Of a stretch of 64,000 nucleotides of DNA, positions 46,492-58,425 are shown piece after piece (positions within the stretch are counted from its first letter, which is position 1; each line of letters begins with the position of its first letter). The notes beneath the pieces are model-generated. The model was not told the origin of the DNA. It searched no databases and saw only the letters and a program-made list of their open reading frames with translations. The position numbers were made by a program, and so were the translations under genes. Source of the DNA: Piliocolobus tephrosceles (taxonomy: Eukaryota; Chordata; Mammalia; Primates; Cercopithecidae). The DNA is taken from NCBI RefSeq assembly GCF_002776525.5, contig NC_045443.1:61693019-61757018 (forward strand). The letters run 5' to 3'.

Positions 46492-46792
46492 TTTTTTCCT
46501 TTTTTTTTTGAGACAGAGTCTTGCACTGTTACCTGGGCTGGAGTGCAGTGGTGCAAATCTGGGGTCACTGCAACCTCTGCCTCCCAGGTTCACGGGATTC
46601 TCCTGCCTCAGCCTCCTGAGTAGCTGGGATTACAGGCATGCACCACCACACCCAGCTAATTTTTTGTATTTTTAGTAGAGATGGGGTTTCACTGTGTTGG
46701 CCAGACTGGTCTCGAACTCCTGATCTTGTGATCTACCCGCCTCAGCCCTTCCAAAGTGCTGGGATTACAGGCGTGAGCCACCATGCCTGGCC
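46492..46792 (-). mobile_element. AluS-type element
   Basis: Antisense Alu bounded by a perfect 15-bp duplication 'gaggtgtttatttct' (46477 and 46793). Confidence 0.95.
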
Positions 46793-46807
46793 GAGGTGTT
46801 TATTTCT

Positions 46808-47439
46808 AAAGGATTTTTAGGAGTCTTAAAAAAAGTCTTTTCCTATACCTTAAAGAGTGGTTTCACTAAAGGGAATTGCTCTTAGATGTTTCATATTGAT
46901 TCTTACACATTTTTGCCTAAGGTATATCATCCTCATTGGAAAACCCCTGCACTATTTACTTTTAGTCATACTTTCCTGTAAACTTTATGACTTGTGCATG
47001 CACGATTGTATGGCTGGCTCTTTGCCTTTTGCCTCTATTGTGACTAACACTGATTTCTTACAGGCTTGTAAAGTGGTTTCCAAGATGTGTTTGCTGTGTG
47101 TGCTTTGCTGCATTTGATATAAATAGATTTGAGATTAGTGTTTGAAAGTGCCATATGACCGTATACAGAGCGAACTTATTAAGGAAATGTTACTGCATTT
47201 CAGACACATCTAGTAATAGAAAAATCAGTGTCTTCATGGGCTGTGCCTCTCTCATGTCCCCTCTTTAAAAAAACAAAACAAAAAACTTAGTTACAACTAA
47301 ATGTCAGGAAATTTTGTAGCTTACCTAGTTTAAGGTCCAAGATATGTGGAGAGACAATAAAAATGATAATGACCATGGTGCCTGGAGATGCATGTATTAA
47401 CATATGTTAAGAAGTTATTTTTAAGGTTGCCCACTTAAT
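46808..47439. other. Intronic single-copy stretch
   Basis: Nothing recognised. Confidence 0.35.
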
Positions 47440-47737
47440 GTTTTTGTTTTTGTTTTTGAGACGAAGTCTCACTCTGTCACCCAGGCTGGAGTGCAGTGGC
47501 CTGATCTCGGCTCACTGCAACCTCCACCTCCCAGGTTCAAGCGATTCTCTTGCCTCAGCCTACCATGTAGCTGGGATTACAGGTGCCTGCCACCACGCCT
47601 GGTTAATTTTTGTATTTTTAGTAGAGACGGGGTTTTGCCGTGTTGGCCGGGCTGTCTTGAACTCCTGACTTCAAGTGATTCACCCTCCTTGGCCTCCCAA
47701 AGTGCTGGGATTACAGGCGTGAGCCACCATGCCCAGC
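47440..47737 (-). mobile_element. AluS-type element
   Basis: Antisense Alu with a (GTTTTT)n tail. Confidence 0.92.
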
Positions 47738-48038
47738 TGGTTGTTGTTATTTTTGTTTTTTTGAGACAGGGTCTCACCGTCACCCAGGATGGAGTGCAGG
47801 GGTACAGTCACAGCTCATTGCACACTCGACTTCCCGGGCTCAGGTGATCCTTCACCCTCAACCTCCTGAGTAGCTGGGACCACAGTGCACGCAACCGCGC
47901 CTGGCTAATTCTTGCATTTTTTGTAGACATGGAGTTTCACCCTGTTGCCCAGGCTGTTCTCAAAATGGGCTCAAGCAATCCTCCTGCCTTGGCCTTCTAA
48001 AGTGCTGGGGTAACAGACATGAGCCACCTCGCCCAGCC
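47738..48038 (-). mobile_element. AluJ-type element
   Basis: Second antisense Alu directly abutting the previous one. Older and more diverged. Confidence 0.9.
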
Positions 48039-48505
48039 CCATTTAATATTTAATTGTAGGCTTGGTGTCTCTTATGTATTAATTACTGGATATTCTTATT
48101 TGGAATTATTAGACATGCTAAGGCAATAATTTTGAAATTTACAACAGACTAGTTGGTGTTAAGGTATTATAATAGATTACCATATTATGCAGTATATTGG
48201 TTATTTCCTTATTGAATAGAAATGAGGAAGGATGGTATTTTGGCTATAAATTAGAGGCCTGAGGTTCTAATGGCAAAATTAACATTGTAGTTTTATATTA
48301 CTTGAATAATGTAATCTTCTTAGTAGGTATTATACTTAATTTTGCTTTAAAGACAATGTTCATTTATAAACTTTCTGTATCTTTCAGTGTGCTCTGTAGC
48401 ACAGTGCTTCATGGCCATCGCAGGTGCTTGGGCTTTTTTTTTTTTTAAGATATCTGAGGACTGCAAAGTGGTTTCCCCCCCACCCCCCCTTCTCCTCTTT
48501 CTTAC
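48039..48505. other. Intronic single-copy stretch
   Basis: AT-rich, nothing recognised. Confidence 0.35.
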
Positions 48506-48600
48506 TTAGACTATTGTTGTCCAGGCTGACCTCAAACTCCTAGGCTCCAGAGAGTCTCATGCCTCAGCCTCCTAAGTAGCTTGGACCAGGCCTGGCTCGA
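48506..48600 (-). mobile_element. Degenerate Alu monomer
   Basis: 'ttgttgtccaggctgacctc' to 'cagcctcctaagtagcttgg'. Heavily eroded. Confidence 0.6.
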
Positions 48601-48908
48601 GGACTGTGATTTTATAGACATTGTTTCCATCTTGTAGAGGAAACATATGGGTTAATTTATTTGTTCAGCCTGTGCTTGAGCACACTCTGAGCACATTCAA
48701 TCCAGAGATGAATGAGGATTCTTGCTCTTAATTCAGTGTTGTTTTTTGCTTCATCTTGCTTCTAAGATGAATATATGATGGAGTTATTTAGTGGTTACTG
48801 CAATAATCACACTCTTACTATTTTCTAATTGTGTGGAACTTGGGAAATGTTGATTTTGTTTCAGTGTGTAATTTGCAGTATAATTCTATTTACATGTAAA
48901 GTCTTGTG
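48601..48908. other. Intronic single-copy stretch
   Basis: Nothing recognised. Confidence 0.35.
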
Positions 48909-49158
48909 TGTATTAGTTTGCCTTGGCTGCCTTGACAAAGCACCACGAACAAGGTGGCTTAAACAACAGAAATGTATTGTCTCATGACTCTGGAGGCTAG
49001 AGGCCCTGGATTGAGGTGTTGGCAGGGTGGCTTTCTTCTGAGGGCTAGGAGGGAAGGATCTGTCCCAGACCTCTCTCACTGGTTTATACGTGATTATCTT
49101 CACACAGTGTCTTCACGTCATCTCTCTGTACATGTCTGTGTCCAAATTTCCCCTTCTC

Positions 49159-49456
49159 TTTTGAGATAGGGTCTCACTGTGTCACCCAGGTTGGAGTACA
49201 GTGGTGTGATCATGAATCATTGCAGCCTTGATCTCCCAGGCTCAACTGATCTTCCTGCCTCAGCCTTCTGAGGTAACTGGAACTATAGGCATGTGCCACC
49301 AAGCCTTGCTAATTTTTTTATTTTTTTAAATGTTTATAGAGACGGGGATGTCACTGTATTGCCCAGGCTGGTCTCAAATTCCTGACCTCAAGTGATCCTC
49401 CCACTTCAGCCTCCGGAAATGCTGGGATTGCAGGCTTGACCCATCACGCCCAGCCT
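49159..49456 (-). mobile_element. AluJ-type element inside the LTR
   Basis: Antisense Alu bounded by 'aatttcccctt' on both sides (49145 and 49457). Confidence 0.93.
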
Positions 49457-49607
49457 AATTTCCCCTTTTCACAGGAACATCAGTTATATTGCATTAGGGA
49501 CCACCCTGAACCTTAATAGCCTTAACATTTTAACTTGGTTACCTCTGTAAAGACCCTGTCTCTGGAGAAGGTCACATTCTGTTATTGGGAGTTAGGACTT
49601 CAACATA

Positions 49608-49938
49608 CGTTTTTTTTTGGTTTGTTTTGTTTTTTTTTTTTTTGTTTTTTTTTTTTGGAGACTGAATTTCGCTCTTGTTGCCCAGGCTGGAGTGCAATGG
49701 CACGATCTCAGCTCACAGCAACTTCTGCCTCTTGAGTTCAAGCGATTCTCCTGCCTCAGCCTCCTGAGTAGCTGGGATGACAGGCATGCACCACCACGCC
49801 CAGCTGATTTTGTATTTTTAGTAGAGACTGGGTTTCTCCGTGTTGGTCAGGCTGGTCTTGAACTCCCGACCTCAGGTGATCCACCCACCTCAGCCTCCCA
49901 AAGTGCTGGGATTGCAGGCATGAGCCACCATGCCCGGC
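49608..49938 (-). mobile_element. AluS-type element inside the LTR
   Basis: Antisense Alu with a long interrupted T-run. 'tcaacata' at 49600 and 49939 is the target duplication. Confidence 0.93.
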
Positions 49939-49985
49939 TCAACATATGATTTTTGGGAGGACACAAATCAATCTTCAGCAGTATC

Positions 49986-50266
49986 TTTTTTTTTTTTTTT
50001 TTGAGACCGAGTCTTGCCTTGTTACCCAGGGTGGAGTGCATCGGTGCAAACATGGCTCACTGCAGCAGCCTCGACCTCCTGGACCCAAGTGATCCTCCTG
50101 CCTCAGCTTCCCTAGTAGCTGGCATTCCTATGTTAATTCAAATTTTTTGTAGAGATGGAATCTTACCATGTTGCTTAGGCTGGTCTTGAATTATTGGGCT
50201 TTAGCAATTCTCCTGCCTTGGCCTCGCAAAGTGCTGGGATTCCAGGCATGGGCCACTGCGCTCAGC
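49986..50266 (-). mobile_element. AluJ-type element
   Basis: Antisense Alu just beyond the LTR end, with an 18-nt T-run. Confidence 0.9.
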
Positions 50267-50582
50267 CCTTAACAGTGTCTTTAACAACTCTCCAGTAGTG
50301 TATCCAGAGAGTACTGTCTGTGGGATGGTGGCCATGGGTCCCAACTTAGAGGCTGGCCCTCAGGGATCACCGGTTGGTGGCGGGCTGTTGGTGGATCCCC
50401 TTCTCCATGGGGCACAGACAAGTCTGGTTTGGAAAAGGATGATGCTGCTCCAGTGTCAAGTTTGCCAGTTTTCCCTCTGTTCTCCCCACTCTGATTCTGA
50501 CTGGAATTAATTTGGTAGCCCTAAGAAGAGTCATTTCTACTTTGGCACAGTAATCTTGCCCATGATCTGACTAATTTTTATT
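50267..50582. other. Intronic stretch, no gene called
   Basis: Higher-GC single-copy DNA. A 70-codon ORF at 50298-50510 has no recognised domain. Confidence 0.35.
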
Positions 50583-50922
<340 letters not shown>

Positions 50923-50940
50923 TTAGAACTAATTCACTGT

Positions 50941-51320
50941 GGCTGGGCACGGTGGCTTCTGCCTATAATCCCAGCATTTTGGGAGGCTGAGGTGGGTGGA
51001 TCGCTTGAGCCCAGGGGTTTGAGACCAGCTTGGGCAACATAGTGAGACCCTATCTCTTTGGAAAAAAAAAAAAAAAACAGCCTGTCCAACATAGTGAAAC
51101 CTCATCTCTACTAAAAATACAAAAAGTAGCCACGTGTGGTGGCACACACCTGTAATCTCAGCTACTCAGGAGGCCTTGGCATGAGGATCCCTTGAATCCG
51201 GGAGGCAGAAGTTGCAGTGAGCCGAGATCACGCCACTGCACTCCATCCTGGGTTGACAGAATGAGACTCTATCAAAATAAAATAAAATAAATTAAATTAA
51301 ATAGTAAAATAAAATAGAAT
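50941..51320 (+). mobile_element. Chimeric sense Alu with internal A-run
   Basis: A left Alu portion ending in A16 (51062-51077) continues into an Alu that restarts within the left monomer ('cagcctgtccaacatagtg'), so about 40 bp is repeated. A (aaaat)n tail follows. 'aattcactg' flanks the whole unit (50932 and about 51323). Confidence 0.85.
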
Positions 51321-51867
51321 GAATTCACTGATAAAATTGCCTTCTCTCATCTCCAAGTAAATGATTTTATTTTCTCCTTTGTTCCTTGCATATATGCTGT
51401 GACTTACTGACTGTTAAAAACTCATTACACCAGTATGTACCCCGAGACAAATCAGCGCCAAAGTGGAGTGAGTGCAAGGGGAGAACTTTAATTCAAAGCT
51501 GCTTTATGGAGGAAGTACAGGTTTTCCTCTAAGCTGCACTGTTACAGATCTGTAGAGGTTTTCAAATCTATGTAATGCTCATCAGTTTTTAGTTTAGTAT
51601 TTGGCTGTCTGTGATGATAAGTAAATAATTTACCTTTTTGAAGGCTCGTGATATCCTATTCATTGCTTCATTTAAGAGGATGCAACATTAGGATTTTCAA
51701 AAATATACATAACGAAGTGTTGTGTAATCATCTGTACATGGTTTGTTTGATAAGAGAGAGGCAGGAATCTGCATAGAGTAGGTAGGTGTACAGACACAGT
51801 TTGCCCATGAGACAGCAAGGAGAGCCCTGATGAACTAAAGCAGAGCCCTCTCCTGAAATGCATATAT
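51321..51867. other. Intronic single-copy stretch
   Basis: Nothing recognised. Confidence 0.35.
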
Positions 51868-52014
51868 TATATATTTTTTTCTTTCTTTTTTTTCAAAAAA
51901 TAGGGACGATCTCAGTATGTTGCCCAGGATGTCTCAAACTCCTGGCCTTAAGTGATCCTCTTGCCTCAGCCTCCCAAATTATTGGGATTATGGATGTGAA
52001 CCACCATGCCTGGT
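51868..52014 (-). mobile_element. Free left Alu monomer (FLAM-like)
   Basis: Antisense monomer with a T-rich tail. 'tgaaatgcat' flanks it (51853 and 52016). Confidence 0.8.
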
Positions 52015-52096
52015 CTTGAAATGCATGTCTTAGTCACTGTTACTTCTTTTAAATTGTTTTAATTGTATAAACCAAAACAAACAAAAAAATGCTACC

Positions 52097-52396
52097 TTTT
52101 TTTTTTTTTTTTTTTTGAGACAGTTTTGCTCTATCGCCCAGGCTGGAGTGCAGTGGCGCGATCTCGGCTCACTGCAAGCTCCACCTCCTGGGTTCACGCC
52201 GTTCTCCTGCCTCAGCCTCCTGAGTAGCTGGGACTACAGGCTCCTGCCACCGCGCCCAGCTAATTTTTTGTATTTTTAGTAGAGATGGGGTTTTCACCAT
52301 GTTAGCCAGGATGGTCTCGATTTCCTGACCTCGTGATCCACCTGCCTTGGCCTCCCAAAGTGCTGGGATTACAGGCATAAGCCACCATGCCTGGCC
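52097..52396 (-). mobile_element. AluY-type element
   Basis: Antisense Alu. 'aaaatgctacc' occurs at both ends. Confidence 0.93.
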
Positions 52397-52450
52397 AAAA
52401 TGCTACCATTTTAGGAACATACATCTAGTCTTAAAAATATCATAAATCTG

Positions 52451-52755
52451 GGCTGGGTGCAGTAGCTCACACCTGTAATCCCAGCACTTTGGGAAGCCGA
52501 AGCGGGCGGATCACCTGAGGTCAGGAGTTCAAGACCAGTCTGGCTAACATGGTGAAACCCTGTCTCTACTAAAAATATGAAAATTAGCCGGGTGTGGTGG
52601 TGGGTGCCTATAATCCTGGCTACTCAGGAGGCTGAGGCAGGAGAATTGCTTGAACCCAGGAGACAGAGATTCCAGTGAGCCGACACAGTACCACTGCACT
52701 CCAGCTTGGGCGACAGAGTAAGACTTCGTCTCAGGGGAAAAAAAAAGAAAAAAAA
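52451..52755 (+). mobile_element. AluS-type element
   Basis: Sense Alu. 'atcataaatc' at both ends is the target duplication. Confidence 0.92.
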
Positions 52756-52994
52756 TCATAAATCCTTTTTTTTACCCCCTAACTTGGATCTCAGGTTAAT
52801 TGGGATATGTCTAATAACAAAATTTCTGAACATAAGGTTTACTAGAAAGGATTATTTTTTAGGTTATTTGTGATGTATGTATATATGCATTTGATAGTAA
52901 TAGATGTGTTTATTGGACTCTTAAGTACTTGCTATGTACTGTGGGACATGTAGGAGTATAAGAATATTTGTCAGCTAGATTATAAAGCTTAAAA

Positions 52995-53173
52995 TCATAT
53001 TAATGGGCAGGAGTGGGATATGGGGCTGTGACTACTAATGGGTCTGGGGTTTCTTTGTGGGTTGATGAAAATAGAGATGGTTGCGCAACTTTGTGAATAT
53101 AGTAAAACCATTTAATTGTATACGTATGGGTGAATTTTATGTTATGTGAGTTACATCTCCGTGATGCTTAAAA
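52995..53173 (+). mobile_element. Old L1 3' end
   Basis: 'ctgtgactactaatgggtct', 'ggtttctttgtgggttgatg', 'ggttgcgcaactttgtgaat' and 'gggtgaattttatgttatg' are a sense L1M-type 3' end. Confidence 0.85.
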
Positions 53174-53529
53174 AATGCTGTTAATGAATTTGCAGTGCTG
53201 AAAAGATTCCAAAGTTGTGATTCTCTACCTTTTTCCATTATCCCAGTCCCCCAATGCAGTTGCAGTGAAAGATTAAGAACATCAAACACTCTTCTCTTCT
53301 GGTGGTGGGGAAATGCTGAGTGGCCCTGACTTTGTGCGGTGAAAGTTGTTTACACAAGCCTGAGTCTATATAAACTCAGAGATTAAAAAATCACACCAGG
53401 CCGAAGGCCCACTCAGGCAAAAACCTACCAGAGAAATGGTCCTGCCCGACTGATGGAATATCTGGGATTTCCTGATGTTCGTCCCTTAATTTGTGGACCA
53501 TTTTAGGCTGTCAGTAAAGTAGTCTAAGA
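53174..53529. other. Intronic stretch between two L1 ends
   Basis: Holds a TATA-like 'gtctatataaactcagag' near 53366, but no gene, LTR or transcript evidence goes with it. Confidence 0.35.
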
Positions 53530-54172
53530 GAAAAATTCTGACATGTAACAATGTGGATGAATCTTGAGGACATTACATGAAATAAGCCAGTCACTAAAAG
53601 GACAAATACTATATGATTACAATTACATGATGTGCCTAGAGTAGCCACATTCATAGAGACAAAGTAGAATGGTAGTCACAGGGAAATAGGGAGTCAGTGT
53701 TTAATAGTATAGTTTCTTTTTTCTTTTTTTTTTTTTTCCAGATGGAGTCTTGGTCTGTTGCCCAGGCTGGAGTGCAGTGGTGCTGTCTCGGCTCACTATA
53801 GCCTCCGTCTCCCAGGTTTAAGCAATTTTCTCCTGCCTCAACCTCCCTCGTAGCTGGGACTACAGGTGCGCACCACCATGTCTGGCTAATTTTTGTATTT
53901 TTAGTAGAGATGGGGTTTCGCCATGTGGGCCAGGATGGTCTCGAATTCCTGACCTCAGGTGATCTGCCCGCCCCCAGGTGTGAGCCACCGTGCTGGGTGA
54001 TACAGAGTTTCAGCTGGGGAAGGTGAAAAAGTTCTGGAGATGGATGGTAGTGATGGTTCCACAATATTGTGAATGAACTCAGTGTCAAAGAACTATATAC
54101 TTAAAAATGATTCAAATGGCAAATTTTATGTTGTGTTTAACCACAACAAAGTAAATTTTTTAAAAGTAAGAG
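53530..54172 (+). mobile_element. Old L1 3' end split by an Alu
   Basis: 'aataagccagtcactaaaag' and 'atagagacaaagtagaatgg' before the Alu, then 'aaagttctggagatggatgg' and 'caaattttatgttgtgttta' after. Sense L1M-type. Confidence 0.82.
53714..53997 (-). mobile_element. AluS-type element with deletion
   Basis: Antisense Alu nested in the L1, missing the 'cctcggcctcccaaagtgct' segment. Confidence 0.9.
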
Positions 54173-54469
54173 TAGTAAAATCACTTTGATGAAAAGACAG
54201 GGTGGGACCAGGGTATTTGGATTGTCTACCAGGCCAGGCACCCTTTTCAGTGGTCTTCTTGCCTCTGTGCCAGCCTTCTGAGGATGCCCAGGGCAGGTCT
54301 CTGCCTGCTCCCTTCTTTCTGGTCCTTCCACCAGTCACCCATGGAGTATCTCCTGTGTTTCAGAAACGCCAGTGCCTTGGCACAGAAGCAGGATAAAACT
54401 GTGCCCCCAAGGCACTTATAATCCAGAGGGAGGTTGGCAAAGATACATTTGCTTGAAAAATATTGTCAG
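54173..54469. other. Intronic single-copy stretch
   Basis: Nothing recognised. Confidence 0.35.
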
Positions 54470-54740
54470 GGCCGGGTGTGGTGGTTCACACCTGTAATTC
54501 CAGCACTTCCCAGTGCTTTGGGAGGCTGAGACAGGAGGATCACTTGTGCTCAAGGAGTTCAAGACCCGCCTGGGCGAGACCTCATTTCTACAAAACTTCA
54601 AAAAAAAATTAGCCAGACGTGGTGGTGCAGGCTGAGGTGGGAGGATCACTTTAGCCCGGGAAGTCAAGGCTGCAGCGAGCGTTGATTGTGCCACTGCACT
54701 CCAGCCTGGGTGACAGAGCGAGACTCTCTCCAAAAGATAA
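54470..54740 (+). mobile_element. Alu element with deletions
   Basis: Old sense Alu. 'aaatattgtcagg' and 'aaattgtcagg' flank it. Confidence 0.88.
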
Positions 54741-54892
54741 ATAAATTGTCAGGTTGCATTGTGCTCCCCTGTGGTAGAAGTGTGGGTGGTGTTATTTAGG
54801 TAGTACTTGGAGAGTGCCCGTCAGATGTCTGGAAACCTAATTTAAAGTAGTAAAATCAACATGTGGGTGAGACTTGATACCCGCAGACATCC

Positions 54893-54916
54893 TTTTTTTT
54901 TTTTTTTTTTTTTTTT
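54893..54916. repeat. Isolated (T)24 run
   Basis: A long T-run not attached to a recognisable retroposon body. The flanks on both sides look single-copy. Confidence 0.8.
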
Positions 54917-54974
54917 AAGCCAGAATGTCTCTAAAAGAACAAGACTTGTTTATAGCCTAAAAATTCTTCATGGT

Positions 54975-55277
54975 GGCCGGGCGCGGTGGCTCAAGCCTGT
55001 AATCCCAGCACTTTGGGAGGCCGAGACGGGTGGATCACGAGGTCAGGAGATCGAGACCATCCTGGCTAACACGGTGAAACTCCGTCTCTACTAAAAATAA
55101 TACAAAAAACTAGCTGGGCGAGGTGGCGGGGCCTGTAGTCCCAGCTACTCGGGAGGCTGAGGCAGGAGAATGGCGAGAACCCGGGAGGCGGAGCTTGCAG
55201 TGAGCTGAGATCTGGCCACTGCACTCCAGCCTGGGTAACAGAGCGAGACTCCGTCTCAAAAAAAAAAAAAAAAAAAA
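54975..55277 (+). mobile_element. AluYR-type element
   Basis: Nearly consensus young sense Alu with 'ggctcaagcctgtaatccc', 'ccgagacgggtggatcac', 'aactagctgggcgaggtggc' and 'gagatctggccactgcac'. 'aaaattcttcatgg' flanks both ends. Confidence 0.94.
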
Positions 55278-55516
55278 TTCTTCATGGAACGAAGATCCTC
55301 TTGGTGCCAAAGGAACTGTGTGCTTTTGGTGAGGAACCCATCAGCATGAGGTTTTCCGCTGACTACAGTTTCCCAAGGCAACATAAGAGACATAGCCAGA
55401 GCCTTAAGGAATTGATGGGCCAGCCATGGAGGAGACTCAAATACAAACACAAAACAAAGCATGCTTATGGAGCACTGTCTAAACTAGTGAAAGTAAATTT
55501 AATAAGAAGGAATTTC

Positions 55517-55773
55517 AGCGGGCACAGTGGCTCATGCCTGTAACCCCAGCACTTTGGAAGGCTGAGGCAGGTGGATTGCTTGAGGCTGAGAGTTCGAGAC
55601 CAGCCTGGACAACATAGTGAAACCCTGTCTCTACTAAACATACAAAATTATCCAGGTGTGGTGGCGTACACTTGTAGCCCTAGCCACTTGGGAAGCTGAA
55701 GCATGAGGATTGCTTGAACCTAGGAGGTGGAGGTTGCAGTGAGCTGAGAGGGAAACTCCGTCTCAAAAAAAGA
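55517..55773 (+). mobile_element. AluS-type element with deletion
   Basis: Sense Alu lacking the 'ccactgcactccagcctgg' segment ('gagctgagagggaaactcc'). Confidence 0.88.
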
Positions 55774-55782
55774 ATGAATTAT

Positions 55783-56060
55783 GCTGGGCATGATGGCTCA
55801 CGCCTGTAATCCCAACACTTTTGAGAGGCTGAGGCAGGAGGATCACTTAGGCTCAAGGAGTTTAAGACCAGGCTGGGCAATATAAGCGAGACCCCTGTCT
55901 CTACAGAAAATAAAAAATTAGCCAGGCATGATGATGCACACCTGTAATCCCAACTGCTCAGGAAGCAGAGGCAGGAGGATGTCTTGGGCCCAAGAGTTTA
56001 AGGCTGCAGTGAACCGTGATTGTGCCACTGCACTCCAGCCTGAGCAACAGAAAAACGAAC
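55783..56060 (+). mobile_element. AluJ-type element
   Basis: Old sense Alu only about 10 bp after the previous one, same orientation. Confidence 0.88.
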
Positions 56061-56625
56061 AAACTGTGGAAGAGACATTAAATCGTGTGGGTCAGTGACC
56101 AAGAGCCCAGAGACTCTAGTTTCAAATGGTCCTGCCTGTGTTTTTAGACAGATCATTCTCAGAGGCAGCCTTCATCTGTTAAATAAATTCTTTACTTGGT
56201 GGGAGGAGGTGAGAGAGAGGTGGAGTCAGAGGTGAAGTGTGGGGATAAGGATGTGATATTTTTAGCACAGTGTGAGATACAAAGTAATTTCCTGATAAGA
56301 TTATTCTTCTCCTAAATGGAACCTGTACTGCCCTCATTCTCTTACTAATGACAAGGTCAGAGCAAACCGACAAACATGGAAGAACAGGGATCCTAGCCGG
56401 GTGGTGAATTCCGAGGCGGAATTTTGGAGCATACTCCAAAAAGTTGGCTTTAGGATACAGAGGGGTCCATTTTTGTGGACTGCTTTATTTTAGTTCGAGG
56501 GTTGTCTGTGAATTTTACAATAAATCAGAATCTTTGTTTTCCTGTTGCTGAGGGAGGGGAGGGAGAGGTTTGCAACAGTCTATTAATAGAATATAGCATA
56601 ATTTGAAAGGAAATGTAGAAAAATC
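56061..56625. other. Intronic single-copy stretch
   Basis: Nothing recognised. Confidence 0.35.
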
Positions 56626-56647
56626 AAATGCTAATAATAATGATATT

Positions 56648-56943
56648 GCTGGGCATGGTAGCTCACGCCTGTAATCCCAGCACTTTGGGAGGCCAAGGCG
56701 GGCAGATCTCTTGAGATCAGGAGTTTGAGACCATCCTGGCCAACATGGCGAAACCCCATCTCTCCTAATAATACAAAAATTAGCTGGATGTGGTGGTGCA
56801 CGCCTGTAATCCCAGCTACTTGGGAGGCTGAGGCAGGAGAATCACTTGAACCTGAGAAGCGGAGGTTGCAGTGAGCTGAGATTGTGCCACTGCACTCCAG
56901 CCTGGGTGACAGAGCAAGACTTCATCTAAAAAAGAAAAAAAAA
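56648..56943 (+). mobile_element. AluS-type element (part of an inverted pair)
   Basis: Sense Alu with an A-rich tail, followed at once by (AT)n and an inverted Alu end. Confidence 0.9.
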
Positions 56944-56959
56944 TACGTATATATGTATA

Positions 56960-57072
56960 TATGGCACGCACCATGTTGCCCAGGCTGGTCTCAAACTCAT
57001 GGGCTCAAGTGATCTGCCTGCCTCTGCCTCAAAAAGTGTTAGGATTGTAAGTGTGAACCACTGTGCCCATCC
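56960..57072 (-). mobile_element. Alu 5'-end fragment (inverted partner)
   Basis: Antisense partial Alu ('accatgttgcccaggctgg' to 'cactgtgcccatcc'). The 13-bp 'aaatgctaataat' after it (57075) also lies before the upstream sense Alu (56626). Confidence 0.85.
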
Positions 57073-57939
57073 TGAAATGCTAATAATTATTAACCTAATG
57101 TTGCTGGAAACAAATTATTTGTTTTTTCAAGAAGAGAAAAAGTAGACAATAATGGTACTGAAAGTGGTATTTCTTTTTACTTTCTTACAATTCCATCATC
57201 ATTAACCATTTACATTCTGGAGCCACTATAATAGGTGAGTCTAAAGGCATCTTGAAAGAGCTGTCTCATTGTATGTAAGGATGTGTACACTCAGAAGTCT
57301 GTATTGCCCAGTATTATGAGAAAAGCTGCAGCTTGCACCTGGCTTGGTGCTATGAGGGACAAATACAACTTTGTGTTTCGTAAGGAAGATTAATACTTGG
57401 ACATAATTCTAATTTCTTGGCCTTTAAGGAGAAGGCCACAAAATCTTTTTTTTTTTTTTTTTTAAAGGTAGTGACTATCGTTTGCTTTTTCCCTGTAAAA
57501 GCAGGGACATTTCTTTTTAACATATTTTTTCCCAATGGCTAAAATAATGTATACTCAATGCAGAAGACTTGGAAATTGGAAAAAATGGAGGAGCTTTTGA
57601 AAAAACATTTCTTTCAGGATGACTATTGGTTTTGCTTTGAGTCAGAAGCAAGCTTTGTTCTGCTGACTTTTGTCTCATGTAGTCCTTTCGTGCCTCCTCT
57701 TGTGATCCCTTGAATTTGGAGGACTTGGCAGGGAGTCACATGGCCCTCTTTCCCCATCAACTTCCCGTCTTCCCACTGGAGCACACGAGCTTTCCTCTGA
57801 ATCTATGAGACTTGAGCTCAGTGGTTCCCATTAATATAATAGAACACCCCTTTCTTGTGAATGTGTGCTCTCCGGGTGTGTTTTCAAGTTGAGGCTTGAC
57901 ACGTCAGAAGGTGTTTTGTGGAAGGAAAGAGCCTAGTGC
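57073..57939. other. Intronic single-copy stretch
   Basis: About 870 bp including a (T)20 run near 57448-57464. Nothing recognised. Confidence 0.35.
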
Positions 57940-58083
57940 CGGAGGCATTGGGTTCAGATCCTGGCCTCAGTCGAATGGTAGCCGTAGCCATGAGTAAGTT
58001 AAACTTGGCTTGCTCGTATGTAAGTGGTAATAACAATGCTTAGATACAATGATCTGATGTACCTGGTACATAGCAGGTTCTCG
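57940..58083 (+). mobile_element. MIR fragment
   Basis: 'ggcattgggttcagatcctg', 'gccatgagtaagttaaac' and 'acctggtacatagcaggttc' match MIR sense. Confidence 0.7.
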
Positions 58084-58348
58084 GCCTAGGCATGGTGGCT
58101 GATGCCTGTAATCCCAGCACTTTGGGAGGCTAAGGCAGGAGGATCACTTGAGCCCAAAAGTTTGAGACCAGGCTGTCTCTACAAAAAATTAAAAAACTAG
58201 CTGGGCACAGTGTGGCCTGTAGTCCTAGATGTTTAGGAGGCCGAGATGGGAGGATCGCTTGAGCCTAGGAATTTGAGGTGGCTGTAAGCTTTGATTGCCA
58301 CTGCACTCCAGCTTGGACAACAAAGTGAGGCCCTGTCTCTAAAAAAAA
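58084..58348 (+). mobile_element. Alu element
   Basis: Old sense Alu with several deletions and a short A-tail. Confidence 0.88.
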
Positions 58349-58425
58349 GGGGTGCGGGGGATTCTTTCCATGGATGTGATGCCCACACAACCCTGTTTGT
58401 TCCTTTCATTCAAAAATGTGTATTG

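Larger units (their letters stand above)
48909..49980 (-). mobile_element. MLT1-like MaLR LTR cut by two Alus
   Basis: Antisense LTR in three pieces: 48909-49158 ('tgtattagtttgccttggct', 'gtggcttaaacaacagaaat'), 49457-49599 ('agaccctgtctctggagaag', 'gagttaggacttc') and 49939-49980 ('aacatatgatttttgggagg' to a terminal CA). The pieces join in the right order for an MLT1 element. Confidence 0.85.

Noticed and set aside
53360..53380. TATA-like box suggesting a promoter
   Set aside because: An isolated AT-rich match between two L1 ends, with no GC-rich context, start site or ORF downstream.
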